From assembly GCF_024168485.1 (NCBI RefSeq), contig NZ_JALJVY010000005.1, forward strand, positions 124,001 to 188,000: 64,000 nucleotides of DNA, in the 5' to 3' direction. This stretch comes from Sphingobium sp. OAS761 (GTDB taxonomy: Bacteria > Pseudomonadota > Alphaproteobacteria > Sphingomonadales > Sphingomonadaceae). A program made the position numbers and the translations under genes. Position 1 is the stretch's first letter; each line of letters opens with the position of its first letter. The notes beneath the pieces were generated by a model. The model did not search any database, was not told where the DNA came from, and was given only the letters and a program-made list of their open reading frames with translations. Shown piece by piece: positions 46,701-56,387 of the stretch.

Positions 46701-46800
46701 GCGCGTTCTGCGCGAACGCCGCCGTCGCGATCAGCGACGCGCCGAGGATCGCCGGTGCGGCGCTGGCACGCAAAAGTGCCCTTTTCGAAAATGTTTTCAC
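43777..46800 (-). CDS. TonB-dependent outer-membrane receptor
   Basis: 1007 residues, starting at GTG with AAGGGA seven bases upstream. The signal peptide (about 1-30) ends ATAAFAQ. The plug domain (about 40-175) has TIIVTGSLIRNPN, NTAEDILREIPGIV, VNLRGLGSNRNIVLLNGDR and VERVDVLTGGASTTYGADA. About 22 strands follow, and the end is aromatic (AAVKFSF). Such receptors import siderophores, oligosaccharides, peptides or vitamins across the outer membrane with TonB energy. The cargo is not evident. It is one of the OAR-like large receptors common in sphingomonads and Caulobacter. Confidence 0.96.
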   Translation of the reverse strand: MKTFSKRALLRASAAPAILGASLIATAAFAQNAPQAADAPAEGDTIIVTGSLIRNPNLERATPVLATTADQIELKQNNTAEDILREIPGIVPSIGSAVNNGNGGASFVNLRGLGSNRNIVLLNGDRLVPAELNGRFDLNNVPVALVERVDVLTGGASTTYGADAISGVVNFVTKSDFAGLEANISNQITDEGDGNYFRADVTVGANFDDGRGNAVFAIGYQQSDPVYQGQRSFSIDQVDSYSGSVGGSGTSTPSRFSNVNALGVDNGNGTRQITPDGTAFRTTSAFDPFNFNPYNIFQTPFERFNMFGAARYEVSDAVEVYTRGIFSKNTVKTIIAPSGSFGIAVQVPLSNPYLSTAQRNAFCARDMNSAAGVYQPLYSQAECDAAALATDPTDPNYREVTTAFSRRAVELGPRISEFTTTFFDYKLGFRGGITDTISWDVSGAYGESDQTQTQSGYWLNSRVRQALLATNTATCLSDTNGCVPLNAFGANGSITDPMNAFLTADSQVVTKTSLAQARGQINGDFGWTVPWASEAVAFAIGGEYRKYTASQESDLLSQSGDLGGAGGAAPNIDGGYDVYEAFGELVLPLVQDKPFFQDLTLETGIRYSKYSVDAPGNPSYKTTTWKAGGSWTPVDGFKIRGNYARAVRAPNIAELFTPNNTLLTNLTIDPCAGAAPVGNANLAAVCLAQGAPGGQIGLIENDPAGQVNYTGGGNLNVGPEKSDSWTLGAVFQPTFFPGFSATVDYYNIKVKDAITSPTPGDAIAACFGNVTASSATDPACTIIRRNPLTGNLFGEAATTPGLYLGLSNLGTLKTDGVDFSLNYAKDIGFAKLSLALTGNWTNSSKFQATPTSIDRECVGYYSVNCASIQPKWQFSQRTTLSFDIVDVSLLWRYIDAVKFEPQQLADDIDTALDFPDDCPNPTTTDEGGCVVDPEFRKIPAEHYFDLTGRFHVSDNITLTLTVQNMLNNKPKVVGNTLGSTSYNSGNVYPSTYDALGRRYAAAVKFSF

Positions 46801-47193
46801 GGTCCAGTCCCTTGCTCTGGAGTATGGCAGAATGATTTGCCTCTGAATGGCCCGTATGGAAGGAGATAGGTGCCCGACAGCGATCCCCCCATATGGATCG
46901 TCCGAAATTGCGCGGGGTTCACTCCGCTGTAAAGCAGGTGAAGGTGACATGAACCGCTTTTGAGCGCAGTTGTATCATAATTGCAACACGCGGCGGCCGC
47001 GGATGTTTAACGTTCGTTTTGCAAGAAAATTATGTGCTGGACCAATCGTTTGAAGGAATGCTGCCAGACGGACGGTCACGAGACGTTCAATGTGACACGC
47101 GATGGCGCTCATCGTATCACCGGGATGATATTGACCTGCCCGCGGTGCAGTGCGAGCAGAAGCCATTATGACGGAATGAAAGAGGAACGCTCC
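46801..47193. other. intergenic region between the TonB receptor and a periplasmic protein gene
   Basis: About 390 bases with the upstream signals of two divergent genes. The left part is the receptor leader. An AT-rich stretch near 46960-47040, lower in G+C than its surroundings, is the likely promoter region. I see no gene, repeat or convincing promoter boxes here; a longer in-frame extension of the rightward gene is open but reads cysteine-rich, non-conserved sequence. Confidence 0.5.
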
Positions 47194-47742
47194 ATGAAAC
47201 GCACGCATGGCTGGACGCTGGCCGTTTCCCTGGCGCTCGCAGCGAGTGTCGTTCAGGCAGCGCCGAAGACGCAGCAGCCGCGACCTGAAATCTTCACGAA
47301 TCTGCTCCAGTGCCGTGGCGTCTCCGATGATGCTCAGCGGCTCGCCTGTTTCGACAGGCAGGTCGCGGAAATGGATGCAGCGGCGCAGCGCGATGAAGTG
47401 GTCGTGCTCGACAAGAGCGAGCTGAAAAAGACACGCAAGACGCTTTTCGGTTTTTCCTTCCCGAAACTGCCCTTCCTTGGCGGGGGCGACGATGCGGACG
47501 AGCGGGAAAAGGACGAAGAAGGCTTCAGCCATATTGAGGCAAAGATCGCCTCGCTTCGTAGCCTCGGCTACGGCAAGTGGCAGATCGGGCTGGACGACGG
47601 CGCGCTGTGGATGACCACGGAGGCGATCACCGGGCGCGACCCCAAGGTGGGACAATCGATCACGATCGAGCGCGCGGCGATGGGCAGCTTCATGGGGAAG
47701 GTCGTTGGCGGACGCGCGGTGCGGATGAAGCGGGTAAGCTGA
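47194..47742 (+). CDS. exported protein, unknown function
   Basis: 182 residues with a signal peptide (about 1-24, ending VVQAA). Shortly after comes CRGVSDDAQRLACFDRQVAEM, in two parts CRGVSDD and RLACFD, a cysteine-pair pattern seen at the start of many periplasmic proteins of unknown function. The C-terminal part (about 110-180) is a small beta-rich segment (KWQIGLDDGALWMTT, GQSITIERAAMGSFM). The start was chosen for AGAGGAA upstream and a normal signal peptide. Confidence 0.72.
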   Translation: MKRTHGWTLAVSLALAASVVQAAPKTQQPRPEIFTNLLQCRGVSDDAQRLACFDRQVAEMDAAAQRDEVVVLDKSELKKTRKTLFGFSFPKLPFLGGGDDADEREKDEEGFSHIEAKIASLRSLGYGKWQIGLDDGALWMTTEAITGRDPKVGQSITIERAAMGSFMGKVVGGRAVRMKRVS

Positions 47743-47749
47743 CCCCCCG

Positions 47750-48601
47750 TCATCCCGGCGGCATCGGCCCGGCGATCAGAAGCGGGTCGATGCGGGCGTC
47801 GTTCCATTTCATGCCCCAGTGCAGGTGCGGACCGGTTGCGCGACCGGTAGCGCCGACCGCGCCGATTCGCTGCCCCTGGCGGACATGATCGCCCATCCTC
47901 ACGTCGATGCGCGACAGATGGAGGAAGGCGCTGTTGAGGCCATGGCCATGGTCGATCATCAGGAGATGGCCCTCCAGCGTGAAAGGCGCGTCACTTGCGG
48001 CCAGGATGACGACACCGTCGGCGGGCGCCACAACCGGTTCTCCGGTTGCGCCGGCAATGTCGACGCCGCCATGATAGGACCCGGGCTGCCCCTGATAGAT
48101 GCGCTGCGCGCCGAACAGGCCGGAAATGCGGCCAGTGCGCGGCCAGATGAATTTTTGCCGCCATCCCTGCGCGTCGGTCACCATGGCCCGGGCCGCCGCG
48201 ATCCGTTCCAGTTCGGGGCGGCGCAGCGCCAGAAACGCCTCGCTGTTCCTGGTGGGGCGCAACGGCGCGTTGACCCGTTCCAGTCGCCAGGCGCGCGGTG
48301 CCACGGTCAGCGCCTTGCGCACGACGGTACCGTCGGCCAGCCGGGCGGTGAGTTCGGCCGTCGGCGCGGCGTCGCGATCGAACGCGATCAGGAAACGGCC
48401 GTCGGCATCGACCGGCACGGGCTGATCGCCCAGCTTCACCGCCACGGCACCGGCCGGCGCGGTCCCGATCTGGGCACCGCCCTGCACCGGGTCGCCGGAC
48501 AGGGAAAAGCCGCGCGTCCCGGCCGGCGATGGTGCCTGCGCCGCGACCGCGCCGGCAATCGCCAGGGCCAGGGCAGCGGCAACGACGATCCTGACCGTCA
48601 C
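47750..48601 (-). CDS. M23 family (LytM) peptidoglycan endopeptidase, exported
   Basis: 283 residues, GTG start overlapping the upstream stop (GTGA). A signal peptide (about 1-23, ending AVAAQ) and a beta-rich N-terminal region precede the M23 domain (about 175-280) with YHGGVDIAG (first His and Asp), HLSRIDVRMGDHVRQGQRIG, and the HLHWGMKW zinc ligands. All catalytic residues (His, Asp, His-x-His) are present. It should cut peptide cross-bridges in the wall. It is coupled to the DUF2093 gene. Confidence 0.93.
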   Translation of the reverse strand: MTVRIVVAAALALAIAGAVAAQAPSPAGTRGFSLSGDPVQGGAQIGTAPAGAVAVKLGDQPVPVDADGRFLIAFDRDAAPTAELTARLADGTVVRKALTVAPRAWRLERVNAPLRPTRNSEAFLALRRPELERIAAARAMVTDAQGWRQKFIWPRTGRISGLFGAQRIYQGQPGSYHGGVDIAGATGEPVVAPADGVVILAASDAPFTLEGHLLMIDHGHGLNSAFLHLSRIDVRMGDHVRQGQRIGAVGATGRATGPHLHWGMKWNDARIDPLLIAGPMPPG

Positions 48602-48810
48602 GCCGCTCCGCCCGGCTTCAACTCTGCCTGCGCCGAAGCCCGCGCATCGGCATAGGCCTCCTGCCGCGCGACACTCCAGTAGCGCAATTCGTCGAGCGCG
48701 ATCTTCCGGCGGGTGACCGCGCACAGCACATGGTCACCCGCCTGCAGGACGCGGAAACTGTAAGGCAGATAATGCAACCGGGCGATCCGGTCGCGGTTGG
48801 ACATCAACAT
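48598..48810 (-). CDS. DUF2093 protein
   Basis: 70 residues matching the DUF2093 pattern: ARLHYLPYSFRVLQAGDHVL, then CAVTRRKIALDELRYWSV and RQEAYADARA. Conserved Cys and Trp are present. The function is unknown; the family is common in alphaproteobacteria. The first in-frame ATG has AAGGG seven bases upstream. It overlaps the M23 gene by four bases and sits 25 bases after xseA on the same strand. Confidence 0.92.
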   Translation of the reverse strand: MLMSNRDRIARLHYLPYSFRVLQAGDHVLCAVTRRKIALDELRYWSVARQEAYADARASAQAELKPGGAA

Positions 48811-48835
48811 GGGGCGCCCTTTCCAAATGGCGGCT

Positions 48836-50335
48836 TCATTGCGAAAACAGGTCCTGCTGGCGTGTCGCGTCCGGCGCGGCGGACTTGCGCGGCGAGCGCG
48901 GTGACGCGGACGGCACCGGATCCGCGCCGCCGTCCGCCTGATCAGCGGTCTGCCCGACCGTCGCGTCGACCGTTCCGTCGCGAAAGTGCATCACGACCTG
49001 CCCCGCCGCGCGCGCCGCGCCGACCGACTCTATCAGCCGTCCCTGCGCCATGATCCGCGCATAGCCGCGTTGCAGCGGCAGGTCCGGGTCAAGCGAAGCG
49101 AAATGGCGCGACACCCGGTCGAAGCCAGTCACCCTGTCGGACAGGGCGCGCGTCAAATAGTCCGGCCGCATCGCCAGCCTGTCGAGCCGCTCACGCGCCC
49201 GCACGACGTGCTGGCGCAGCAGGGCCGGCCGCAGCGCACCTCCCGCCTGCCCCAGATGCGCGCGAGCATCCGCGATGCGATGGCGCAGGCCGCCGACGAG
49301 CCCGTCCGCAAGCTGATCGAGCCGTTGCCGCTGTGGACTGAGCAGCATGTCCGGGGTCGGCATCAGCCGCGCCTGCATGTCGAGCCGCTCGCGCGCCTGG
49401 CCGACGCCGCGCCGCGCCGCCCGCCCCATGCGCAGCCCCATTTCGGAGAGGCCCGCCAGAAGTTCCGCGCGCACCGGAACGGCCATTTCCGCCGCGGCGG
49501 TGGGCGTGGGCGCGCGTCTGTCGGCGGCATAATCACAAAGCGTCGTGTCGGTTTCATGCCCGACCGCCGAGATGATCGGGATCGTGCAATCGGCCACGGC
49601 GCGCACGACGACCTCTTCGTTGAAGCTCCACAGATCCTCGATCGATCCGCCGCCCCGCGCCACGATCACCAGATCCGGACGGGGCAAGGGACCGCTGCCG
49701 TCCATCGCGGAAAAGCCGCGCACCGCACGCGCGACCTGTTCGGCCGCGCCCTGCCCCTGCACCAGCACCGGCCACAGCAGGACCTGCGTCGGGCAGCGGT
49801 CGGCAAGCCGGTGCAATATGTCGCGGATCACCGCGCCGGTGGGCGATGTCACCACACCGATCGTGCGCGGCAGAAAGGGCAGCGGCTTCTTGCGTTCGGG
49901 CGCGAACAGACCTTCGCCCGCCAGCTTCGCCTTCAGCTTTTCCAGCAACGCCATCAACGCGCCTTCGCCGGCCAGTTCCATCCGGTCGATCACGATCTGA
50001 TATTTGGACCGTCCGGGATAGGTGGTAAGCTTGCCCGTGGCGATCACCTCCACGCCGTCCTGCGGCGCGAAGGCCAGGCGCTGCGCCCCGCCTTTCCACA
50101 TCACACCGTCCAGCACGGCATTGTCGTCCTTGAGCGCGAGATAGAGATGCCCCGACGCCGCCCGCTTGAAGCCGGAAATCTCGCCGCGCAGCCGGACATG
50201 GCCGAAACGGTCCTCCACCGTGCGCTTGAGCATCCCCGACAATTCGCTGACGCTGAGCGGCGGCGCGTTGTCGCCCGCCCTTTCCTCCGCTAACAGGCGG
50301 CCCGAACTGTCATGGGCATCATATTCCGGGGACAT
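48836..50335 (-). CDS. xseA: exodeoxyribonuclease VII large subunit
   Basis: 499 residues. The N-terminal OB-fold ([31 protein letters not shown]) precedes the catalytic domain ([59 protein letters not shown]) and a helical C-terminal region. With XseB it degrades single-stranded DNA in both directions. The start leaves only seven bases to purD on the other strand, so its promoter must lie inside purD or overlap it. It forms a unit with DUF2093 and the M23 gene. Confidence 0.95.
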   Translation of the reverse strand: MSPEYDAHDSSGRLLAEERAGDNAPPLSVSELSGMLKRTVEDRFGHVRLRGEISGFKRAASGHLYLALKDDNAVLDGVMWKGGAQRLAFAPQDGVEVIATGKLTTYPGRSKYQIVIDRMELAGEGALMALLEKLKAKLAGEGLFAPERKKPLPFLPRTIGVVTSPTGAVIRDILHRLADRCPTQVLLWPVLVQGQGAAEQVARAVRGFSAMDGSGPLPRPDLVIVARGGGSIEDLWSFNEEVVVRAVADCTIPIISAVGHETDTTLCDYAADRRAPTPTAAAEMAVPVRAELLAGLSEMGLRMGRAARRGVGQARERLDMQARLMPTPDMLLSPQRQRLDQLADGLVGGLRHRIADARAHLGQAGGALRPALLRQHVVRARERLDRLAMRPDYLTRALSDRVTGFDRVSRHFASLDPDLPLQRGYARIMAQGRLIESVGAARAAGQVVMHFRDGTVDATVGQTADQADGGADPVPSASPRSPRKSAAPDATRQQDLFSQ

Positions 50336-50342
50336 GGGCGAG

Positions 50343-51620
<1,278 letters not shown>

Positions 51621-51688
51621 CGCCCTTGCCCCGGCCACATAACCGCCCTTAAATAGCGGAACAGGAAGAAACAGGGAGGCGAGGCACG

Positions 51689-52213
51689 ATGCAGGAATTC
51701 TTCATGGACTATGGCCTCTGGCTGCTGATCGCGCTGCTGGTCGTGATCGGCCTGGTCTTCCTGTTGTCGGGCAAGGGGAAGGCCGAGGAACCAGTCGCCC
51801 CACCTGCGCCGCCTGTCGCCGAAACGACGCCCCCCATCGCCGGCGCGGCGCCGGAACCCGAACCCGCACCCATTCCGGCCTCTCCTGCGGTAATCGAACG
51901 CAAGCCGGTGGAGGAACCCGCCCCCGCGCCCCAGCCCACGGCCATATCCCCGGCCGCGACGGTGCCGCCCGCCGAAACGGACGATCTTCTGAAGCTGAAG
52001 GGCGTCGGCCCCAAGCTGGGTGCGCTGCTGCTTGACCTGGGCGTGACCCGGTTCGCCCAGATCGCCGCCTGGACCGACGCCGACATCGCCGCGATCGATG
52101 CGAGACTGGGCAATTTCAGGGGTCGCCCGGTCCGCGACCAATGGGTCGACCAGGCGAAATATCTGGCATCGGGCGATATTGCCGGATTCGAAGCCAAATA
52201 TGGCAAGCTCTGA
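51689..52213 (+). CDS. membrane-anchored helix-hairpin-helix protein
   Basis: 174 residues. A transmembrane helix (about 9-28) is followed by a Pro/Ala/Glu-rich linker (about 35-92) and a helix-hairpin-helix-like domain (about 97-165) with DDLLKLKGVGPKLGALLLDL and ARLGNFRGRPVRDQWVDQA. The GVGPKLG turn is the DNA-contacting type of HhH. Related proteins are annotated as predicted flap-endonuclease-like or ribosomal L21-like; the domain alone has no nuclease residues that I can see. A role in bringing DNA to the inner membrane is possible but not shown. Start: GGGAGGCGAGG upstream. Confidence 0.75.
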   Translation: MQEFFMDYGLWLLIALLVVIGLVFLLSGKGKAEEPVAPPAPPVAETTPPIAGAAPEPEPAPIPASPAVIERKPVEEPAPAPQPTAISPAATVPPAETDDLLKLKGVGPKLGALLLDLGVTRFAQIAAWTDADIAAIDARLGNFRGRPVRDQWVDQAKYLASGDIAGFEAKYGKL

Positions 52214-52228
52214 CGCGCATCGGCGCGA

Positions 52229-53005
52229 TTAGCCCAGTATCTCCCGCGCGCGCGGCGCCAGCCGCTCCACCGCCGCGTCATGGATGCCCGGCGCGGTGCA
52301 CAGAACGCCGAACGCGGTGGGCCTGGGCCGGTTGAAACGCAGCCCCGCGCCCAGCGCGTCGGTCACCGTAGCGCCCGCCTCCTGCGCGATCAGGGCAGCC
52401 GCCGCTATGTCCCATTCATTGCCCCAGCGTACCGTCGCAACCAGATCGGCCTCGTCGGCGGCGACCATCGCCATGCGCAGGGCGATGCTGTTCGGCTTGC
52501 CGACCGCGGTCAGGTCAGCGTCAGCGCGCGGCAACTGGTCGGCCGGAACCCGCGCGCCCGACAGGGACGTGCGGTCGCCCGCGCGCAGCGGCCGTCCGTT
52601 ACGCGTCGCCCCGCCACCCGCGCGCGCCAGCCACAATTCGTTGCGGGCCGGTGCCGCCAATATGCCGATCCGCACCGCGCCATCCTCCACCAGGGCGACC
52701 GAAACGGCCCATCCCGCGCGCCCGCGCAGATAGTCGCGTGTCCCGTCGATCGGGTCTACTACCCATATGCGCGGCGCGGACAGTCGATCGGCGGTGTCCG
52801 CCGTTTCCTCCGAAAGCCATCCAGCCGACGGGTCGATTCTGGACAGCCGTTCGCGCAGCATCGCGTCAACCGCCAGATCGGCTTCGCAAACCGGCTGGCC
52901 GGGCGTTTTTTCCCATTGTTTGACGCGGGTCTGCCCGCCGGCCCACAGGGCAAGCGCATGGTCGGCCGCATCGGCCACGGCCGACACCAGCGCCCGTTCG
53001 TCCAT
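52229..53005 (-). CDS. inositol-monophosphatase family phosphatase, CysQ-like
   Basis: 258 residues. The metal-binding signature WVVDPIDGTRDYLRGRAGWA (about 84-103), the acidic cluster WLSEETAD upstream, and WDIAAAALIAQEAGA (about 206-220) define the Li+-sensitive phosphatase family. The closest role is 3'(2'),5'-bisphosphate nucleotidase (PAP removal) but inositol or other phosphomonoester substrates are possible. The start is one base after the stop of the pmbA-like gene, so the two are co-transcribed. Confidence 0.88.
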   Translation of the reverse strand: MDERALVSAVADAADHALALWAGGQTRVKQWEKTPGQPVCEADLAVDAMLRERLSRIDPSAGWLSEETADTADRLSAPRIWVVDPIDGTRDYLRGRAGWAVSVALVEDGAVRIGILAAPARNELWLARAGGGATRNGRPLRAGDRTSLSGARVPADQLPRADADLTAVGKPNSIALRMAMVAADEADLVATVRWGNEWDIAAAALIAQEAGATVTDALGAGLRFNRPRPTAFGVLCTAPGIHDAAVERLAPRAREILG

Positions 53006-53006
53006 A

Positions 53007-54353
53007 TCAGCCGCCAGCGACGGTCATTCCGTCGATCCGCAGCGTGGGGACGTTCATGGCATAGCGGAAATGCAGATCCTTGGCGGGCATGAGCGCGCGG
53101 AACATCTCATTGAGATTGCCGGCAATGGTGATTTCCGACACCGCATGGGCAACCCCGCCATTCTCGATCAGGAAACCCGCGGCACCGCGGCTGTAATCGC
53201 CGGTCACCCCGTTGACCCCCATGCCGATCAGTTCAGTGACATAGAGGCCGCGCGTCACGTCCGCCATCAGATCCCCCGGCGAAACCGTGCCCGGTTCCAT
53301 ATGCACATTGGTAATCCCTGCACCGGGGGCGCCCCCGCCGCCGCGGCTGGCATGACCGGTCGGTTCCATGCCGAGTTGCCGCGCCGAGGCGCTGTCGAGC
53401 AGCCAGCCGGTCAGCACCCCCGCGTCGATCAGCGCGCGACGCTCCACCGGCAGACCTTCGCCGTCGAAGGGACGCGACCGCAGGCCCCGCGCGCGGAGCG
53501 GATCGTCGATGATGGTTACGCCGGCGTCGAATATGGCCTCGCCCAGCCGGTCCAGCAGAAAGCTGGAGCGGCGCGTGATCGCCGGTCCGACCATGCCGCT
53601 CACGAGATGGCCGACCAGACTGGAGCCGATGCGCGGATCGAAGATGATCGGCATCACCCCGCTTTCGATCTTCACGGGGTTGAGCCGCGCCACGGCCCGC
53701 TGCCCCGCCCGCACGCCGACCGCCTCGGGATGGTCCAGATCCTCCACATGGCGCGCCGAATGGCTGGCATGGTCGCGCTGCATCGCCGCGCCGGTGCCGG
53801 CGAGCACGCTGGCCCAGGTCGAATGGCTGGTGCCGGCATAGCTGCCCGCGAAACCGTGACTGGTCGCGAGCGCCACCTGGCTGCGGCCACTCGCCGCGCC
53901 GCCGCCCTCGCTGTTGGTAACGCCGGGCACCGATCGCGCCGCTTCCTCGACGATCAGCGCCCGGTCGCGCAGCGCGGCGGGCTCGGGCTCCTCCTCGTCG
54001 GTCAGGTCCAGCGACGGCAGACGCTTTCTGAGCAGCCGGTCTTCGGGCGCCAGTCCGGCATAGGGGTCCTCCGGCGCCTCGCGCGCCATCGCGATGCAGC
54101 GATCGACCAGCGTCGCGAGCGTTTCGCGGTTCATGTCCGACGCCGAAATGCTCGCCGAACGCTGGCCGATGAAGACGCGCAAGCCGATCTCCTCTCCCTC
54201 CGAGCGTTCGACATCCTCCAGCGCGCCGAGCCGAACCGACACATTGGTCGACGCGTTGCAGGCATAGACGGCGTCGGCCGCGTCGGCCCCCGCCCGGCGC
54301 GCGGCATCCACCAAATCCTGCGCGCGGGTCTGGGCTTCTTCTAGGCTGAGCAT
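53007..54353 (-). CDS. pmbA: TldD/PmbA family protease subunit (TldE type)
   Basis: 448 residues of the TldD/PmbA family. Early ALEDVERSEGEEIGLRVFIG, central SRPFDGEGLPVERRALIDAG and VLTGWLLDSASARQLG, and the C-terminal GAAGFLIENGGVAHAVSEIT are the PmbA blocks. The zinc-binding HExxxH of TldD is not present, as expected for the partner subunit. With TldD it removes leader peptides and degrades unfolded peptides. No tldD is in the window. It precedes the phosphatase by one base. Confidence 0.93.
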   Translation of the reverse strand: MLSLEEAQTRAQDLVDAARRAGADAADAVYACNASTNVSVRLGALEDVERSEGEEIGLRVFIGQRSASISASDMNRETLATLVDRCIAMAREAPEDPYAGLAPEDRLLRKRLPSLDLTDEEEPEPAALRDRALIVEEAARSVPGVTNSEGGGAASGRSQVALATSHGFAGSYAGTSHSTWASVLAGTGAAMQRDHASHSARHVEDLDHPEAVGVRAGQRAVARLNPVKIESGVMPIIFDPRIGSSLVGHLVSGMVGPAITRRSSFLLDRLGEAIFDAGVTIIDDPLRARGLRSRPFDGEGLPVERRALIDAGVLTGWLLDSASARQLGMEPTGHASRGGGGAPGAGITNVHMEPGTVSPGDLMADVTRGLYVTELIGMGVNGVTGDYSRGAAGFLIENGGVAHAVSEITIAGNLNEMFRALMPAKDLHFRYAMNVPTLRIDGMTVAGG

Positions 54354-54395
54354 GGAGCGGGGATTGTCCTGGATCGAAAAAGGGAGTGTCGGGCC

Positions 54396-55313
54396 TTACG
54401 CGCTTGCGTCGGCAGGGGCAACGTCCGCCAGCCAATGCGCCAGCAGATGGCGCGCGACAGCCATCGGGGGCGGGGCGATGAAGGGCGCGCCCTCCTCTTC
54501 GGCCAGCGCGGCGCGGACGCCCTGCGCGTCGCACCAGAAGGCGTGGTCGATCTCGGTCGCGTCGAGCGTCAGTGTGTCATCGTCCGCCTGCGCGATGCAG
54601 GCGATCATCAGCGAGGAAGGAAAGGGCCAGGGCTGGCTCATCACATAGCGGACGGAATGGACCAGCACGCCCGCTTCCTCGAACATCTCGCGCGCCACCG
54701 CTTCCTCGATCGTCTCGCCCGGCTCGACGAAACCGGCCAGTGCCGAATAGCGGCCTTCGGGCCAGCCATGCTGACGCCCCATCAGCACCCGGCCCCGATG
54801 TTCCGCCAGCATGATCACGACCGGGTCGGTGCGGGGGAAATGTTCGGCGCCACAATCGCCGCATTTGCGGGACCACCCGGCCTTGACCGGCACCGTGCCC
54901 GCGCCGCAGACCGAACAGAAGCGATGCCGGGCGTGCCAGTGGACCAGGCTGCGCGCGGTGCCGTACAGCGCGACTTCGTCGGCCGGAACCAGATCGGCAA
55001 TGGAACGGCTGCGCGCCGTCGGTAAGAGGCCGGGGCCAAGGTCGGTCACCAGCCGGGCGAAGATCGGCCGCTCCGCCGGATCGATGCCCAGCAGGACATG
55101 ATCGTCGACCCGCGCGTCTGGCGCCAGCGGCTCCAATACCAGATGCCCGTCCCGCTCGACCGGCTCCAGCCCGTCCAGCAGCAGCAGGCGTGCGGCCGGA
55201 TCGGCAAAGCTTGCCGCCAGCAGATCGGGATTGGTGCGGACATGATCGACCCGGTCGATCCGGCTTCCGGCGAAAGCGGGGATCGCCTCCGGGCGTCTGT
55301 CAGTTCCGTGCAT
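54396..55313 (-). CDS. nudC: NAD(+) diphosphatase / RNA decapping Nudix hydrolase
   Basis: 305 residues. The N-terminal NUDIX-like domain precedes a zinc ribbon (CSVCGAGT and CGDCGAE) and the Nudix box GFVEPGETIEEAVAREMFEE, which keeps the catalytic REXXEE residues. The NADH-pyrophosphatase signature SQPWPFPSSLM follows. It splits NAD(H) to NMN(H) and AMP, and removes NAD caps from RNA. It overlaps the 3' end of mutY by 14 bases. Confidence 0.94.
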   Translation of the reverse strand: MHGTDRRPEAIPAFAGSRIDRVDHVRTNPDLLAASFADPAARLLLLDGLEPVERDGHLVLEPLAPDARVDDHVLLGIDPAERPIFARLVTDLGPGLLPTARSRSIADLVPADEVALYGTARSLVHWHARHRFCSVCGAGTVPVKAGWSRKCGDCGAEHFPRTDPVVIMLAEHRGRVLMGRQHGWPEGRYSALAGFVEPGETIEEAVAREMFEEAGVLVHSVRYVMSQPWPFPSSLMIACIAQADDDTLTLDATEIDHAFWCDAQGVRAALAEEEGAPFIAPPPMAVARHLLAHWLADVAPADASA

Positions 55314-56361
55314 CCTGTTCTCTCCTTACCGCCTGCGCCGCGCGCGCGAAAAGCGTCGGCAGCCCTGCATCGCCGATCCGCGCCACGGGCCACCACTCGC
55401 CGGCGCCATCCGGCGTCACGTCGTCGCCTACATGGGCATGGTGCATGGTTAGCGACAGCGAGAAATGGGTGAAGACATGGCGGACCGGGTCCGCCAGCGT
55501 CCGCCAGTCGGCAGCGACAGGAGGCGTGGCATCCGGCGCGTCGCCCCAGTCGGAACTGGGCAGGCCCCGCATGCCGCCCAGCAACCCGGTGTCGGGCCGG
55601 CGGACGAGCCACACATGTCCGTCCCGCTCGATCCACCAGCCATGTCCCGTTCTGTGCGGCTTCGCCCTTTTCGCGGGCCTGACGGGGAAGATGGCGGGAT
55701 CGGCCGTCGCGAAGGCGGCACAGTCACTCCGCAGCGGACAGATGCCGCAGGCCGGATTGCGCGGCGTGCAGACGGTCGCACCCAGATCCATCATCGCCTG
55801 GGCGAAATCGCCCGCCCGCGCGTCCGGCGTGATACGATCGGCCGCATCCCGAATGGCCGGGCGGGCGGCAGGCAGAGGCGTCGCGATCGCGAACAGGCGG
55901 GCCACCACCCGCTCTACATTGGCATCCACCACGACCGCGCGGCGGCCAAAGGCGATGGCGGCGACCGCCGCGGCGGTATAGGCGCCCACGCCCGGCAACG
56001 CCCGCAGCCCGGCCTCCGTATCGGGGAATCGCCCGCCATGGTCGCGGGCGACGGCGCGGGCGCACGCCAGAAGATTCCGGGCGCGCGCATAATAGCCAAG
56101 ACCGGCCCAGGCAGCCATCAGGTCCGCATCGTCCGCCGCAGCGAGCGCCGCCACATCGGGCCAGCGTTCGGTAAAGCGCGCGAAATAGGGGCCGACCGCC
56201 GCCACCGTCGTCTGTTGCAGCATCACTTCGGACAACCAAACGCGATAGGGGTCGGCCGCGTTGGTGCCCGGGGGCGCCCGCCACGGCAGACGACGGGCAT
56301 GCACGTCGTAGTGCGCGAGCAGGTCGCGCGCGATTTTCGTTTCTGGACCCTCGACGCGCAT
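55300..56361 (-). CDS. mutY: A/G-specific adenine DNA glycosylase MutY
   Basis: 353 residues. Motifs: PWRAPPGTNAADPYRVWLSE with the catalytic Glu and the following VMLQQTTVAAV, the HhH LPGVGAYTAAAVAAIAFG with the catalytic Asp in VVVDANVERVV, and the iron-sulfur cluster cysteines in CTPRNPACGICPLRSDC (C-x6-C-x2-C-x5-C). A C-terminal NUDIX-type 8-oxoG domain follows (about 230-345). It removes A opposite 8-oxoguanine. It overlaps nudC and is divergent from dciA by 26 bases. Confidence 0.96.
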   Translation of the reverse strand: MRVEGPETKIARDLLAHYDVHARRLPWRAPPGTNAADPYRVWLSEVMLQQTTVAAVGPYFARFTERWPDVAALAAADDADLMAAWAGLGYYARARNLLACARAVARDHGGRFPDTEAGLRALPGVGAYTAAAVAAIAFGRRAVVVDANVERVVARLFAIATPLPAARPAIRDAADRITPDARAGDFAQAMMDLGATVCTPRNPACGICPLRSDCAAFATADPAIFPVRPAKRAKPHRTGHGWWIERDGHVWLVRRPDTGLLGGMRGLPSSDWGDAPDATPPVAADWRTLADPVRHVFTHFSLSLTMHHAHVGDDVTPDGAGEWWPVARIGDAGLPTLFARAAQAVRREQDARN

Positions 56362-56387
56362 GGCGGCCCTATGCCATTAAGCAGGGC

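Noticed and set aside
43495-46869. Long plus-strand open frame opposite the TonB-dependent receptor
   Set aside because: The minus-strand product has all plug and barrel motifs; the plus-strand product is arginine/valine-rich without domains and is a shadow.
46960-47000. GTTG-N11-CAAC imperfect inverted repeat between the TonB receptor and the next gene
   Set aside because: Arms of only four bases; no better than chance and different spacing from the clpB/porin repeat.
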